From the NCBI GenBank assembly GCA_014874415.1, contig JACWAI010000037.1, positions 1 to 32,004 on the forward strand: a DNA stretch of 32,004 bases, read 5' to 3'. The notes beneath the pieces were generated by a model, which was given only the letters and a program-made list of their open reading frames with translations, searched no databases and was not told the DNA's origin. Shown here one piece after another: positions 7,360-15,017 of the stretch. Each line of letters starts with the position of its first letter. Position 1 is the stretch's first letter. The DNA comes from Nitrososphaerales archaeon. Lineage in GTDB: Archaea > Thermoproteota > Nitrososphaeria > Nitrososphaerales > Gagatemarchaeaceae. Made by a program: the position numbers and the translations under genes.

Positions 7360-8544
7360 TTGAAAAACGAGCTGACCCTGTTCGACACGATGAGCGGTAG
7401 GAGGGAACCATTCCGTCCCCGCCACCCGCCCCGTGTTTCTATGTTCGTATGCGGACCTACGGTCCAGTCTGAGATTCATGTGGGAAACGCCAGGACCTAC
7501 GTCTTCTTCGATGCCCTGGCGAGATATCTCAGGCATCTGGGTTTCGACATCTTCTACCTGATGAACATAACTGATGTTGACGAGCAAGTCACCCAGGCCG
7601 CAGCCAGGGCCGGGGAAGACCCGTTGGAGTATTCGAAGCGGGTCATCTCTTCGTTGATTCGCGACTTCGAGGCGCTGAAGATCGCAGTCTCCCGCTTCGA
7701 GCCTGTCTCTCACCATGTCGAGGAGGCGATACGGCAGGTGGGGTCACTCATCGACAAGGGCTACGCCTACGAGGCCGACGGTTGGGTCTACTTTGACACT
7801 GCGAAGTTCAGCCGTTGGGGACGCCTCTCCCACCAGTCGAAGAGGGACCTGTCTCTGAGGCCGCTCGAGCTCTCCCAGAGCAAAAGGAGCCTCAATGATT
7901 TCGCGCTCTGGCGCCCAGAGGTCCTCATCGACGGCCGCTGGAAGAGCCCCTGGGGGCTCGGTTCCCCAGGCTGGCACATCCAGGACACGGCGGTCACCAT
8001 CCCCATCCTCGGCACTCAATACGACATCCATGGAGGCGCCTACGAGCTGGTGTACCCTCACCACGAGGCCGAGATAGCCCAGGCGGAATCCCTCACCGGG
8101 AAGAGACCCTTCGTCAGGCACTGGGTGCATACGAACCTGCTCAAAACGAAGGGGCAGAAGATGTCGAAGTCCCTTGGGAACGTCCTCACAGTAAAGGATG
8201 CCCTCAGGACCTGTACGGCCAACGAGCTCAGGTTCACCCTCCTCTCCACCCATTACAGGAGGGAGGCGGACCTGGCCGGACTCGGCTCGGCGAAGCGAAG
8301 GCTGGAACAGATGCGCAGGACCGCCGTGGAGTTGGGTGGGAAGGAAGACGGGGACGGAGGCTCTCTGGCTCAGTTTGAGCGCGCCCTGAACGACGACTTC
8401 GACAGCCCGAGGGCGCTTGAGTGGGCGGAGCGCAGTCTCAGGGCCGCGTCCCGGGAGGTCTCCCGGGAAAAGGCGTCGGCTCTCGCAGCTTCTGCAATCA
8501 GGGGGATGAGGATTCTGGGGGTGGACCTGCTCGAAGGCCCCTGA
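7360..8544 (+). CDS. cysS: Cysteinyl-tRNA synthetase
   Basis: A 394 aa class Ia synthetase that charges tRNA-Cys. The start is set at TTG 7360, placing the family N-terminus (LTLFDTMSGRREPF) correctly; the frame stays open upstream but lacks family sequence. Motifs: MFVCGPTV with zinc ligand C31; HVGN (residues 40-43) as the HIGH motif; LMNITDVDEQV; GWHIQDTAV; YPHHEAEIAQAE with zinc ligands His/Glu; and KMSKS near residue 267. The cysteine found in bacterial GWHIECSA is Asp here, as in several archaeal enzymes. The C-terminal region after KMSKS is short, so the enzyme is ~60 residues smaller than bacterial CysRS. The downstream GNAT reading frame overlaps or abuts its end. Confidence 0.93.
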   Translation: MKNELTLFDTMSGRREPFRPRHPPRVSMFVCGPTVQSEIHVGNARTYVFFDALARYLRHLGFDIFYLMNITDVDEQVTQAAARAGEDPLEYSKRVISSLIRDFEALKIAVSRFEPVSHHVEEAIRQVGSLIDKGYAYEADGWVYFDTAKFSRWGRLSHQSKRDLSLRPLELSQSKRSLNDFALWRPEVLIDGRWKSPWGLGSPGWHIQDTAVTIPILGTQYDIHGGAYELVYPHHEAEIAQAESLTGKRPFVRHWVHTNLLKTKGQKMSKSLGNVLTVKDALRTCTANELRFTLLSTHYRREADLAGLGSAKRRLEQMRRTAVELGGKEDGDGGSLAQFERALNDDFDSPRALEWAERSLRAASREVSREKASALAASAIRGMRILGVDLLEGP

Positions 8545-8569
8545 CAGACTCCGCGTCGAGCTTAACGAG

Positions 8570-9268
8570 CTGAGGTGGTGGTCCAACTGGGCGTCGCTCA
8601 GATGGCACGGCGACGGCTACCTTCTGACTTCCGACGATTTCAGGGAGAGCTTCTTCAATCGGGCAGGATCCTTCACCTGTCGAGGACTTGCGAAGACGAC
8701 GGCCTGGGCCGAGGACCACTTCTCCCGCCGCGGGATGAACACCACGTGCCTGACTTTCGAGTCGTGCAGGAGGCTTGGCTCGTTGCTCGCCGCCGGCTAC
8801 AGGCAGGTAGACAGCATGACCGTGCTCCTGTCGAGGGGTCGGACAGGCGATGACGGTTCGCAGAAGGTGACCGCGTCCACGGAGGCGCGAGCCTGGACCA
8901 CGGCCTATCTCCGCTCCTTCTACGGGAGTGAGGAGCTTGCCGGTGTCGTCGCCCCAATAGCGTCCTCCCTTCTGCGATCCAGGGATGCCACGCTGTTGGA
9001 AGCCAGGGTCAGAGGAGACACCGCGGGGGTTTTGGCCCTTTTCAGGACCCCGGGAGTCGCGGGCGCCTTTTGCGTGGGCACGGTACCCGAGCACAGGAGG
9101 CACGGAATCGCGACAGCTCTGCTCGCGAAGGGCAGGCAGATCGCGGATTCGGAAGGCAGGTCTCTCGTCCTCCAGACCCTGGAGTCAGACGGGGCGCTCA
9201 GGTTCTACCTAGGCAATGGGTTCGAGAAGATGTACGCCAAGCGCGTCCTAGAAAGAAAGCTCAAATGA
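8570..9268 (+). CDS. GNAT-family N-acetyltransferase with N-terminal extension
   Basis: The C-terminal GNAT domain is clear: GAFCVGTVPEHRRHGIATAL supplies the acetyl-CoA pyrophosphate-binding R/Q-x-x-G-x-G/A loop, followed by LQTLESDGALRFYLGNGFEK. The first ATG is 8735, but protein-like sequence in the same frame extends back to the end of cysS (LRWWSNWASLRWHGDGYL, then FRESFFNRAGSFTC), matching N-terminal domains of other archaeal GNAT proteins. No ATG, GTG or TTG occurs in that stretch; CTG at 8570 is the only start-like codon, so the start given is tentative. The stop overlaps the next gene's start by an ATGA junction, so the two are translationally coupled. Substrate unknown. Confidence 0.75.
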   Translation: MRWWSNWASLRWHGDGYLLTSDDFRESFFNRAGSFTCRGLAKTTAWAEDHFSRRGMNTTCLTFESCRRLGSLLAAGYRQVDSMTVLLSRGRTGDDGSQKVTASTEARAWTTAYLRSFYGSEELAGVVAPIASSLLRSRDATLLEARVRGDTAGVLALFRTPGVAGAFCVGTVPEHRRHGIATALLAKGRQIADSEGRSLVLQTLESDGALRFYLGNGFEKMYAKRVLERKLK

Positions 9269-9783
9269 CGATTGAAGAGCCGCTTCCCAAAACGTTGGAC
9301 TTGGTAGTCAGCATAGACAGGAAGACAAAGCTCGGTCTGCACCCCTTCACGAGCGTCTTCGGCGGGTTCGAACGCGTGCGGGCGGTCAGGACGATTTTCG
9401 GGAAGAAGACAGGTGAGGTCCTGGACAACCTCTCGGTTGAGATATCGAGGCGCCGGGGCTACATGAAGATAGACGACCGCAGGGGGTCCATCGTAGTGTG
9501 CTCGAAGTACCTGAAGGAAGGCAGGGAAGTCGACATCTACCTCGACGTCATTCACGAGCTTGTGCACATACGCCAGCACAGGGAAGGGAAGGAGCTGTGG
9601 GACAGGAGGTACGAGTACGTCGAGAGGCCAACCGAAGTCGAGGCATACAAGGCCGCGGTAAAGGAAGCTCGGAGGCTCGGCATGGACGAGGGGCAGGTCG
9701 CCCAATACCTGAAGGTGGAATGGATCTCAGACAAAGCCTTCGAACGGTTCCTCAAGAACGTCGGCGTGAAGACGAAGGTCTAG
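9265..9783 (+). CDS. Putative zinc metallopeptidase-like protein (HELVH motif)
   Basis: A 172 aa protein. The start ATG at 9265 overlaps the GNAT stop (ATGA), giving coupled translation. It contains IHELVHIRQH, an HExxH zinc motif, followed ~20 residues later by RPTEVEAYKAAV, where a Glu could be the third ligand as in gluzincins. Upstream there is a beta-rich domain (GYMKIDDRRGSIVVCSKY) and downstream a helical tail. No signal peptide or TM segment, so a cytoplasmic protein. I do not recognise a named family; a minimal-gluzincin-like fold is an inference from the motif. Its TAG overlaps the opposite gene's stop in a shared CTAG. Confidence 0.7.
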   Translation: MTIEEPLPKTLDLVVSIDRKTKLGLHPFTSVFGGFERVRAVRTIFGKKTGEVLDNLSVEISRRRGYMKIDDRRGSIVVCSKYLKEGREVDIYLDVIHELVHIRQHREGKELWDRRYEYVERPTEVEAYKAAVKEARRLGMDEGQVAQYLKVEWISDKAFERFLKNVGVKTKV

Positions 9784-10160
9784 GGCCCGAGCAGCTCTAT
9801 CCAGATTCCGTCCGGATCCTTGACGTACACCTCGGTTCCCTTCGATTCCTTTGGGGAGACCGCGGGCACAGCGCCGCTGCTGACGAGCTGTTTGAACGCC
9901 TTCTCGACGTCCTTCACCTTGAACGCAAGGTGGTCGAGTTCCTCGCCTGTGGTGTATTCGGTATAGAATCTCGAGCCCTTCGGGTACCAGTTCAGTTCGA
10001 GCGTCTGCTCCGATCCTTTGCCTCGCAGGTGGACCCACTTTCCACCGTGCGACATCGTCCCCTTGCTGACTACGTTCATCCCCACCGCCTTTGTATAGAA
10101 TTCGAGAGACTTCTTGAGGTCCCTCACCCTTATCCCACTATAGTAGAATCGGAACTTCAC
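9780..10160 (-). CDS. VOC superfamily protein (glyoxalase/dioxygenase fold)
   Basis: A 126 aa protein with two beta-alpha-beta-beta-beta modules: FYYSGIRVRDLKKSLEFYTK and LDHLAFKVKDVEKAFKQLVS. Metal-ligand positions are Glu in TLELNWYP, His in ELDHLAFKV and Glu in WIELLGP; the usual first His is Tyr or Ser. The length fits glyoxalase I-like proteins, but the missing His and the absence of neighbours from a pathway leave the substrate open. It is convergent with the zincin gene, sharing overlapping stop codons. Confidence 0.8.
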   Translation of the reverse strand: MKFRFYYSGIRVRDLKKSLEFYTKAVGMNVVSKGTMSHGGKWVHLRGKGSEQTLELNWYPKGSRFYTEYTTGEELDHLAFKVKDVEKAFKQLVSSGAVPAVSPKESKGTEVYVKDPDGIWIELLGP

Positions 10161-10276
10161 GCCGACGAACAGGCATCTGCCGGTATTAAGCTCGATTGTT
10201 CTGAAATGGCGCCGTCAGAGAGCTTGACGGCGACGATCGAGTTATAGCCGCCCCTCGGTCGGCGCTCTGCGCCTTC

Positions 10277-11224
10277 TTGAACTCCAGAGCAGTCGCGTGG
10301 CTCCTCGAGGAAAGTCAGCCCGTCGTCCGCTACCTCACCCTGACAGAACTCCTGGACCGTAAGCCTGGCGACCCCGACGTGAGGGAAGCCTATGACGACA
10401 TTGCGGGAAAGGGGTGGGCTTCGGACATCCTCAAGCTACAGAACCCCGACGGCCGTTGGGAGTCACGCCCCGAAGGGTCTCTGTACGGCCCCAAGTATAC
10501 GGCTACCAACTGGATGGCGTTGATTCTCTCAGATTTTGGGTTGACCAAGACGAACTCTCAGATCAGGAAGGTCGCGCGTCTATACTTCAAAGAGTGGATG
10601 CCCCCGCCGCCCAAAGACAACATCTTCAAAGACGAAGTGTGCATCGTTGGAAACACCGCCCGGATGCTCACCCGTTTTGGCTACGCCAGAGATCGGAGGG
10701 TGAAGAAGCTCTTTGACAGACTGGTAGAAGACCAGAAGGAGGACGGCGGGTGGCACTGTTTCAAGAGCGACACGGGGACCCTCGACGGCTGGGAGGGGAT
10801 GGCTGCCTACGCGGCTCTTCCCAGGCAGTTGAGGACCAGAAGCATCAATCGCTCCATCGAGAGGGGAACGGAGTTCTATCTGGAGACGCGGCTCTTTGAC
10901 GACGGCGAACCGAGGTATGCGCCCTGGCTCAGGCTCCACTATCCCAACCACTACTACTATGACATCCTGGTCGGGATGGACTTCCTTACCAGGCTCGGCT
11001 ATGGAGGGGACCGGCGGATGAAGCCGGCCCTAAGGATGCTGGACGAGAGGATGCTGCCCCGTGGAGTATGGGCGCTCGACCGCGTTCATCCAGACCTGGC
11101 TCCTGGCGCGAAATACAGTCTGCGAAGGAAGCCGAAGCCATTCGCTCTGGAGAGGGAAGGAAGACCTAGCAAATGGATAACCCTGAAGGCCCTCCTCGTC
11201 AAGAAGCGGGTCCGAGAAACCTGA
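10277..11224 (+). CDS. Prenyltransferase/squalene-oxidase-repeat (alpha/alpha-toroid) protein
   Basis: A 315 aa protein. Repeated helical units with QW-like motifs are visible: LQNPDGRWE with TNWMALILSDFGL, then DQKEDGGWHCF, and LHYPNHYYYDILVGMDFL with LGYGGD. This is the alpha/alpha-toroid of the squalene cyclase/prenyltransferase superfamily. It is about half the length of a true squalene-hopene cyclase and no DxDD catalytic motif is seen, so it is probably not a triterpene cyclase. Such stand-alone proteins are common in archaea and bacteria with unknown function. The start is TTG, with a TTATAG box ~30 bp upstream. Confidence 0.7.
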   Translation: MNSRAVAWLLEESQPVVRYLTLTELLDRKPGDPDVREAYDDIAGKGWASDILKLQNPDGRWESRPEGSLYGPKYTATNWMALILSDFGLTKTNSQIRKVARLYFKEWMPPPPKDNIFKDEVCIVGNTARMLTRFGYARDRRVKKLFDRLVEDQKEDGGWHCFKSDTGTLDGWEGMAAYAALPRQLRTRSINRSIERGTEFYLETRLFDDGEPRYAPWLRLHYPNHYYYDILVGMDFLTRLGYGGDRRMKPALRMLDERMLPRGVWALDRVHPDLAPGAKYSLRRKPKPFALEREGRPSKWITLKALLVKKRVRET

Positions 11225-11556
11225 ATTTGATGAGGTGGTCATCCAACCGCGCGGCTCACTTGGCGGAACTACCATGACGATTGAGATTTCGCCTTCGTCG
11301 CAGATTTGAACCAGGGACTTGCCAGCGACCGCACATTACTCACTCTCTCGTAGGCGGGGAGGTTAACTGCTGCAAAAAAATTCAGAAAAAAATACAGGCA
11401 GTTAGCGGAGCAAGACAGGAAGTCTTGGCCTACGAGAGGATGTGCCTGTGTGGAGGGGACTGCGGCATTAGGCCACCTTCGAATTCAGCAGAAACATGAA
11501 GTACTGTTTGTATTGAAACGTTGTTTATATCAGGGCAGGGTCTGGCCACTCTGACC
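11225..11556. other. Intergenic region with direct repeat and promoter
   Basis: This 332 bp gap holds direct-repeat copy A (11343-11394) and, at its right end, a TTTATATC box (11523-11530) ~28 bp before the ATG of the secreted-protein gene. A short ATG frame at 11275 ends after 11 codons. No tRNA or other RNA family was recognised. Confidence 0.4.
11343..11394. repeat. Direct repeat copy A flanking the secreted-protein gene
   Basis: This ~51 bp sequence is closely matched at 12273-12322, with the shared core GAGGTTAACTGCTGCAA followed by AAATTCAGA. The copies are in the same orientation, ~930 bp apart, one on each side of a single gene. Copy A lacks the closing stem that copy B can form. Confidence 0.6.
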
Positions 11557-12156
11557 ATGAAGACGCTTCTAGGCGTAACAGCAGCACTCTTTCTAGTCCT
11601 GCTGACAGCCACACCACTGGTCGCACGGGCACAATCGCCAACGCTTGTCGTCAATGTGACTGCAAAAGTCACTGGTGACGCTGACAGTGGTTACTGCGGC
11701 TACTGGGCAGTGGACAGTTACAAGAAGCACATCCAGATATGGGCGCTTCCAAATGGAGACTATCAGGTCAGTGAATCGTTCGTCGGCACCTCTACAACTA
11801 CAGCCGGAGTGCCAAGTCCTGATGTCTGCACTGTCTTAGAATCAACAACCGCGACAGCCTCACTCCAGGGAACAGAATCATTCGTGATTTCAGGGACTTT
11901 CGCACCTTCGGCTACTAGCACGCATGGGTTCATTGGTTCATTCGACTACGGAACAGTCCCAGGTGATCTGGGTCCATACGGCTCCCATTCAGTAAATCCA
12001 ACCTACGTAGACATGTTGACGTTCTACTTCCCATCTGGATTCTCATATCCAGCTGGTTATCCCTCGCCGTTCAGCTTCGTCTATCACTACCAGAGCCAAA
12101 CCTGGACAGATGGATCCAACGTACCTCAGGCAATGGCTGGCAACATAGTCGTCTAG
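11557..12156 (+). CDS. Secreted protein of unknown function with signal peptide
   Basis: A 199 aa protein from the ATG at 11557; the frame extends upstream but the TATA box at 11523-11530 sets this start. A Sec-type signal peptide is evident: a Lys near the N-terminus, the hydrophobic core LLGVTAALFLVLLTATPLV, and a likely signal-peptidase site after ARA. The mature part is Ser/Thr/Gly/Tyr-rich and beta-like, with two Cys residues (SGYCGYW and PDVCTVL) that could form a disulphide. No domain recognised. Codon usage is less GC-biased than neighbours and the gene sits between two direct repeats, hinting at a mobile or duplicated cassette. Confidence 0.65.
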   Translation: MKTLLGVTAALFLVLLTATPLVARAQSPTLVVNVTAKVTGDADSGYCGYWAVDSYKKHIQIWALPNGDYQVSESFVGTSTTTAGVPSPDVCTVLESTTATASLQGTESFVISGTFAPSATSTHGFIGSFDYGTVPGDLGPYGSHSVNPTYVDMLTFYFPSGFSYPAGYPSPFSFVYHYQSQTWTDGSNVPQAMAGNIVV

Positions 12157-12272
12157 CCAGTCATTCCCTTCCTTTTTTCCAGTAAAGGAAACCTGCAAGA
12201 ACCTTGGCAGATACTGATATACCGCTGACAGAGACTGTTTTTCCCACTTCAGAATGAAGTGAAGAGCGTGCG

Positions 12273-12322
12273 CTCTCTCTGTAGGCTGAGAGGTTAACTG
12301 CTGCAAGAAATTCAGAGAGAAT
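12273..12322. repeat. Direct repeat copy B
   Basis: Second copy of the repeat at 11343-11394. In this copy CTCTCTG and CAGAGAG can pair as a 7 bp closing stem around the conserved core. Just upstream lie ACTTCA-GAA-TGAAGT (12246-12260) and AGAGCG-TG-CGCTCT inverted repeats. A structured RNA or terminator cluster is possible. Confidence 0.55.
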
Positions 12323-12346
12323 GATAACAATCAGTGCTCTAGCAAC

Positions 12347-12700
12347 CTAGTGCCTGGCATTCCGAGGCACGTCTCTCCTGACAAGGATATCTTTCCCTCT
12401 TTGTATCCAAACCAGTCTTTCCTCTATGTGGGGCCTTGGATTCAGCTTCAACGCTTCACATATGTGCTTCGGGACGGCGGTCGTATCGCCTCGACTCAGC
12501 ATCGTCTTTCTGAAATCCGACTGCGGAGTCCCTTTCGTGACAACGGCTTGTTCACCTTCTTGTATCCAGAGTAGCTTCTCCCTCTTCTGAACCAAATAAC
12601 GCAGTTTGAGCGCCTCCATCACCTGTTTCGGAATGGTCGTCCTTCCACCATGCCCTTTCACCGCCACTAGAACAGTTACTCCGAGAATTTCCTCGGCCAA
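12347..12700 (-). CDS. Protein with two tandem AbrB/SpoVT-like domains
   Basis: A 117 aa protein. Two homologous ~45-residue units are visible: VKGHGGRTTIPKQVMEALKL with EKLLWIQEGEQAVV, and MLSRGDTTAVPKHICEALKL with ERLVWIQRGKDILV. Each matches the swapped-hairpin AbrB DNA-binding fold (R-x-T-I-P-K followed by a helix), which normally forms by dimerisation of single-domain subunits. Here two half-sites are fused, so one chain could make the fold. The start is TTG, with a GATTAAGT box ~28 bp upstream suggesting a leaderless transcript. No adjacent toxin is seen, so a transcription factor is more likely than an antitoxin. Confidence 0.7.
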   Translation of the reverse strand: MAEEILGVTVLVAVKGHGGRTTIPKQVMEALKLRYLVQKREKLLWIQEGEQAVVTKGTPQSDFRKTMLSRGDTTAVPKHICEALKLNPRPHIEERLVWIQRGKDILVRRDVPRNARH

Positions 12701-12741
12701 GCCGTTGCGAATGGTATCCGCGTGTACTTAATCCAGCCGGA

Positions 12742-13236
12742 CTATTGGTGCATGCCGTCGTGGAACCACTTCACGAGGGAGACCTCGTTGGTGTTCCCCC
12801 GTTTCTCCGCAAGCACGATGCCTCTTTCGGACAGCGAGGCGGCGACCCTGTGCGTCTTGAGCCTCGACAGGCCAGCCTCTTTGGTGATGTACTTCTGAAG
12901 GTAGGTCCCACCATGGGCGTCGAGCACCCCGACCACCTTTCTCTCCTCCGGCTTCAGGGTCCTCAGAACTGCGGAGGCAGCGTCCTTTCCGCTCCCTGTC
13001 TCCGACACGTAATTCTTCATCTCTGGAAGGACGAGAAAATAGATGATCCCCACCACGCTGGCTAGCAGGGTAAACAGAAAGAGCAGGGTGGAGAGAGGAA
13101 TCAGGATCGCCAGGTTCGCCGAAAAGCCGCCCGTGAGCAGCTGGGCCAGCACGGTGAGCGGAGACTCGTTCGGGGACACGCTCAGGGCGAGGATGTACAT
13201 GGAGACCGCAAGGCCGACCGCCGCGGTCAGGAGCAT
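12742..13236 (-). CDS. Membrane-anchored winged-helix protein
   Basis: A 164 aa protein. Two N-terminal TM segments (residues ~3-22 and ~42-68) are followed by a cytoplasmic winged helix-turn-helix: LKPEERKVVGVLDAHGGTYL, KYITKEAGLSRLKTHRVAA, then SLSERGIVLAEKRGNTNEV as the wing. This TM-wHTH arrangement is common in archaeal membrane-bound regulators of unknown signal. The ATG at 13236 is the first start after an in-frame stop. Located next to a group of small membrane-protein genes on the same strand, which it might regulate. Confidence 0.7.
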   Translation of the reverse strand: MLLTAAVGLAVSMYILALSVSPNESPLTVLAQLLTGGFSANLAILIPLSTLLFLFTLLASVVGIIYFLVLPEMKNYVSETGSGKDAASAVLRTLKPEERKVVGVLDAHGGTYLQKYITKEAGLSRLKTHRVAASLSERGIVLAEKRGNTNEVSLVKWFHDGMHQ

Positions 13237-13320
13237 GATCGGTAGGACCTTGAATTTCTCCGTGTCTTCTCCTCTCTCCTACCCCTGCTGCCAACTCCCA
13301 TGCTTTACCCGCATCGGCCC

Positions 13321-13746
13321 CTAGAACGCGGGCGGCTTCCACCTGAGGGTGAGTATTCCTCCTACGATGCCGAGGATGGCCCCCAGGATGAAACCTCCGA
13401 GTCCGATGAAGTTCAGCACGGAGAAGATCAGTATGAGTATTCCCCAGGTCCTCCGCTGCCCCACCCTGGCCAGGAGCATGGTTGCGGACACTAGGACGAC
13501 GGCCCCGCACACGAGCCCGAACGCTCCCATCACCCCGACGATGCCAGAAATGAGACCAGGCAGGCTGGCCCTGTCCATTCCCTGGGGCAAAGTCATGTTG
13601 CTGTAGTTCAGGTGAGGGAGGATGTAGACCGCGGCCCCGATGAAGATCACCCCGCCCAGTATGATGATCATTCCGCCCACCAGGGCAAGGATGGAAGCAG
13701 TCTTGGGGTACGCTGACGGTGTTTCCTGTGCGGGATTCCTCTCCAT
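13321..13746 (-). CDS. Small four-TM membrane protein, paralogue A
   Basis: A 141 aa protein from the ATG at 13746 (MERNPAQ). A box A-like GATTTACC ~27 bp upstream supports this start over the longer frame from 13803. Four TM segments are predicted. It is clearly paralogous to the gene at 13888-14301: both share YP(K/R)TASILAL near the start, a central MGAFGLV motif, GQRRTW before TM4, and a C-terminal LxWxP end. Function unknown. It may act as a multimeric membrane protein with its paralogue. Confidence 0.72.
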   Translation of the reverse strand: MERNPAQETPSAYPKTASILALVGGMIIILGGVIFIGAAVYILPHLNYSNMTLPQGMDRASLPGLISGIVGVMGAFGLVCGAVVLVSATMLLARVGQRRTWGILILIFSVLNFIGLGGFILGAILGIVGGILTLRWKPPAF

Positions 13747-13777
13747 GGGCAGAGTATAGGTCAGATAGGGGTAAATC

Positions 13778-13800
13778 GGTTCGCTGAAACGAAAACGATA
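13778..13800 (-). promoter_or_regulatory. Upstream motif shared by the two paralogous membrane genes (copy 1)
   Basis: GGTTC, two bases, TGAAACGAA, three bases, GAT (plus-strand reading). It sits directly upstream of the likely TATA element of paralogue A, at the position of an activator site or extended BRE. A near-identical copy precedes paralogue B. Confidence 0.5.
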
Positions 13801-13887
13801 CAATTTTTCGCTACTTGAAACCGTGGGAAGGCCCCGATGGCGGTCTTGGTCAGGCCGCTACCAGGGCCATTTTTCTTGCCTCTTCTC

Positions 13888-14301
13888 TTACTGGGTCGAG
13901 GGTCTCCACTTTAGGACCAGTGCGCCACCGACTACGCCCAGAACTGCCCCTACGATGAATCCTCCCATGCCGACGAAACTCAGCCCGGAGAAGACAAGGA
14001 TCAGTACGCTCCAAGTCCTGCGCTGACCTGTGTTCGTCAGGATCATCACTGATGATATCAGGACTATCGCGCCCGTTACGAGCCCGAAGGCCCCCATCAG
14101 TCCGACAAAGCCGGAGACGATGCCGGGGATGCTGGAAGCCGGGAGGGCCGGAGGGGTGTTGATGTTGCCGTAGTTGATGTTGGGGAGGACGAAAGCCGAG
14201 ACGGCCACGAACAGCAGGCCGCTCAGCGTTATGATGATCCCGCCTGCGAGTGCGAGGATGGATGCGGTCCTTGGGTATTCGGATGTCGCGTTTTGTGTCA
14301 T
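13888..14301 (-). CDS. Small four-TM membrane protein, paralogue B
   Basis: A 137 aa paralogue of the gene at 13321-13746 with the same layout: YPRTASILAL at the N-terminus, four hydrophobic segments, LMGAFGLV in the middle, TGQRRTW before the last TM, and a Lys-Trp-Arg-Pro C-terminal end. The extracellular loop after TM1 differs most (LPNINYGNINTPPALPASS). ATG start; TCTAATCC ~30 bp upstream could be the TATA box. The two genes probably arose by local tandem duplication, and both carry the TGAAACGAA upstream motif, so they are likely co-regulated. Function unknown. Confidence 0.72.
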   Translation of the reverse strand: MTQNATSEYPRTASILALAGGIIITLSGLLFVAVSAFVLPNINYGNINTPPALPASSIPGIVSGFVGLMGAFGLVTGAIVLISSVMILTNTGQRRTWSVLILVFSGLSFVGMGGFIVGAVLGVVGGALVLKWRPSTQ

Positions 14302-14345
14302 TTTCTTCTTACCTCGGGGGAGCCATGGATTAGACGGGAGAAGTA

Positions 14346-14369
14346 GGTTCTGTGAAACGAAGATGATCC
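14346..14369 (-). promoter_or_regulatory. Upstream motif shared by the two paralogous membrane genes (copy 2)
   Basis: GGTTC, two bases, TGAAACGAA, then GATGAT, in the same orientation relative to the gene as copy 1 and ~45 bp before the ATG. A weaker third copy, GTGAAACGATTCTGAT, lies at about 14396-14411. Confidence 0.5.
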
Positions 14370-14427
14370 GTATTCGCGCCCGCGTTCTTAGTTAGGTGAA
14401 ACGATTCTGATACAGAACCAGGCTTGG

Positions 14428-14865
14428 CTAGGATCGCACGCCGGCGGAAATCGGCTTAAGATGCGGGTGCAGTCTAACGCTGTACGTTCCAGTAGATAAC
14501 GTTGACAGGAAGATCAAAGCGAATGGGAGCCAAGTCCCCAGGACGCTTGCGAACATCTGGAGGCTTCCCTGGATAGCGAGGGCGACGACAAAAAGGTCCA
14601 TCGCCATTACAAACCCCGTGAAAGCCAAGGCCGTGGTCGTCGGCGTGGTGTAACCGAACTTTCGGAAGTAGAATGACGAAAGGGCAGCGAATACGAGGGG
14701 TGCGCCCACGGCATGGACGACGAGTGCTGTCTCAAGGGAAGTAACGCTCATGCCGATCCCAATTATCGCGGCGCAGATGGCCCAACCTACGAAGGCGAAA
14801 CCGAAGAAGACAACGGCCCTTCGATACCCGCTCATTTCCAGCCTTTCAGGTGCGTCCATTTGCAT
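14428..14865 (-). CDS. Four-TM membrane protein of unknown function
   Basis: A 145 aa protein with a short charged N-terminus (MQMDAPERLEMSGYRRA) and four predicted TM segments at ~15-38, ~45-65, ~75-97 and ~105-125. An SSFYFRKFGYTTPTTT loop separates TM2 and TM3. The C-terminal tail is basic. No family recognised. It is the distal gene on the minus strand in a run of small membrane proteins. ATG 14865 and ATG 14859 are both possible starts. Confidence 0.6.
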   Translation of the reverse strand: MQMDAPERLEMSGYRRAVVFFGFAFVGWAICAAIIGIGMSVTSLETALVVHAVGAPLVFAALSSFYFRKFGYTTPTTTALAFTGFVMAMDLFVVALAIQGSLQMFASVLGTWLPFALIFLSTLSTGTYSVRLHPHLKPISAGVRS

Positions 14866-14914
14866 GATTTACGGCGCTTCCCTAAGATACCTCGCTAACC
14901 CGTTAGGGAGACCT

Positions 14915-14950
14915 GCACAATCCGAGCCTAAATTGCGCGCCGAATTGTGC
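14915..14950. promoter_or_regulatory. Inverted repeat in divergent promoter region
   Basis: GCACAAT (14915-14921) and ATTGTGC (14944-14950) form a 7 bp dyad between the divergent membrane-protein genes starting at 14865 and 15018. A CTAAC/GTTAG dyad lies beside it at ~14895. Possible operator; low support. Confidence 0.3.
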
Positions 14951-15017
14951 CGTCGCACCAGCTGTTTCAATATCGTATCGGCGAACCGATTTGACCCCTC
15001 CTTACCATACCCTCTCT

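Noticed and set aside
12043-12330. 95 aa minus-strand ORF covering repeat copy B
   Set aside because: Largely antisense to the secreted-protein gene with no recognisable domain or promoter; judged a shadow frame.
12728-13510. Long 260 aa minus-strand ORF over the membrane-anchored wHTH gene
   Set aside because: Arg/Pro/Gly/His-rich composition typical of a shadow frame in GC-rich DNA; the frame with TM segments and the wHTH is the real gene.
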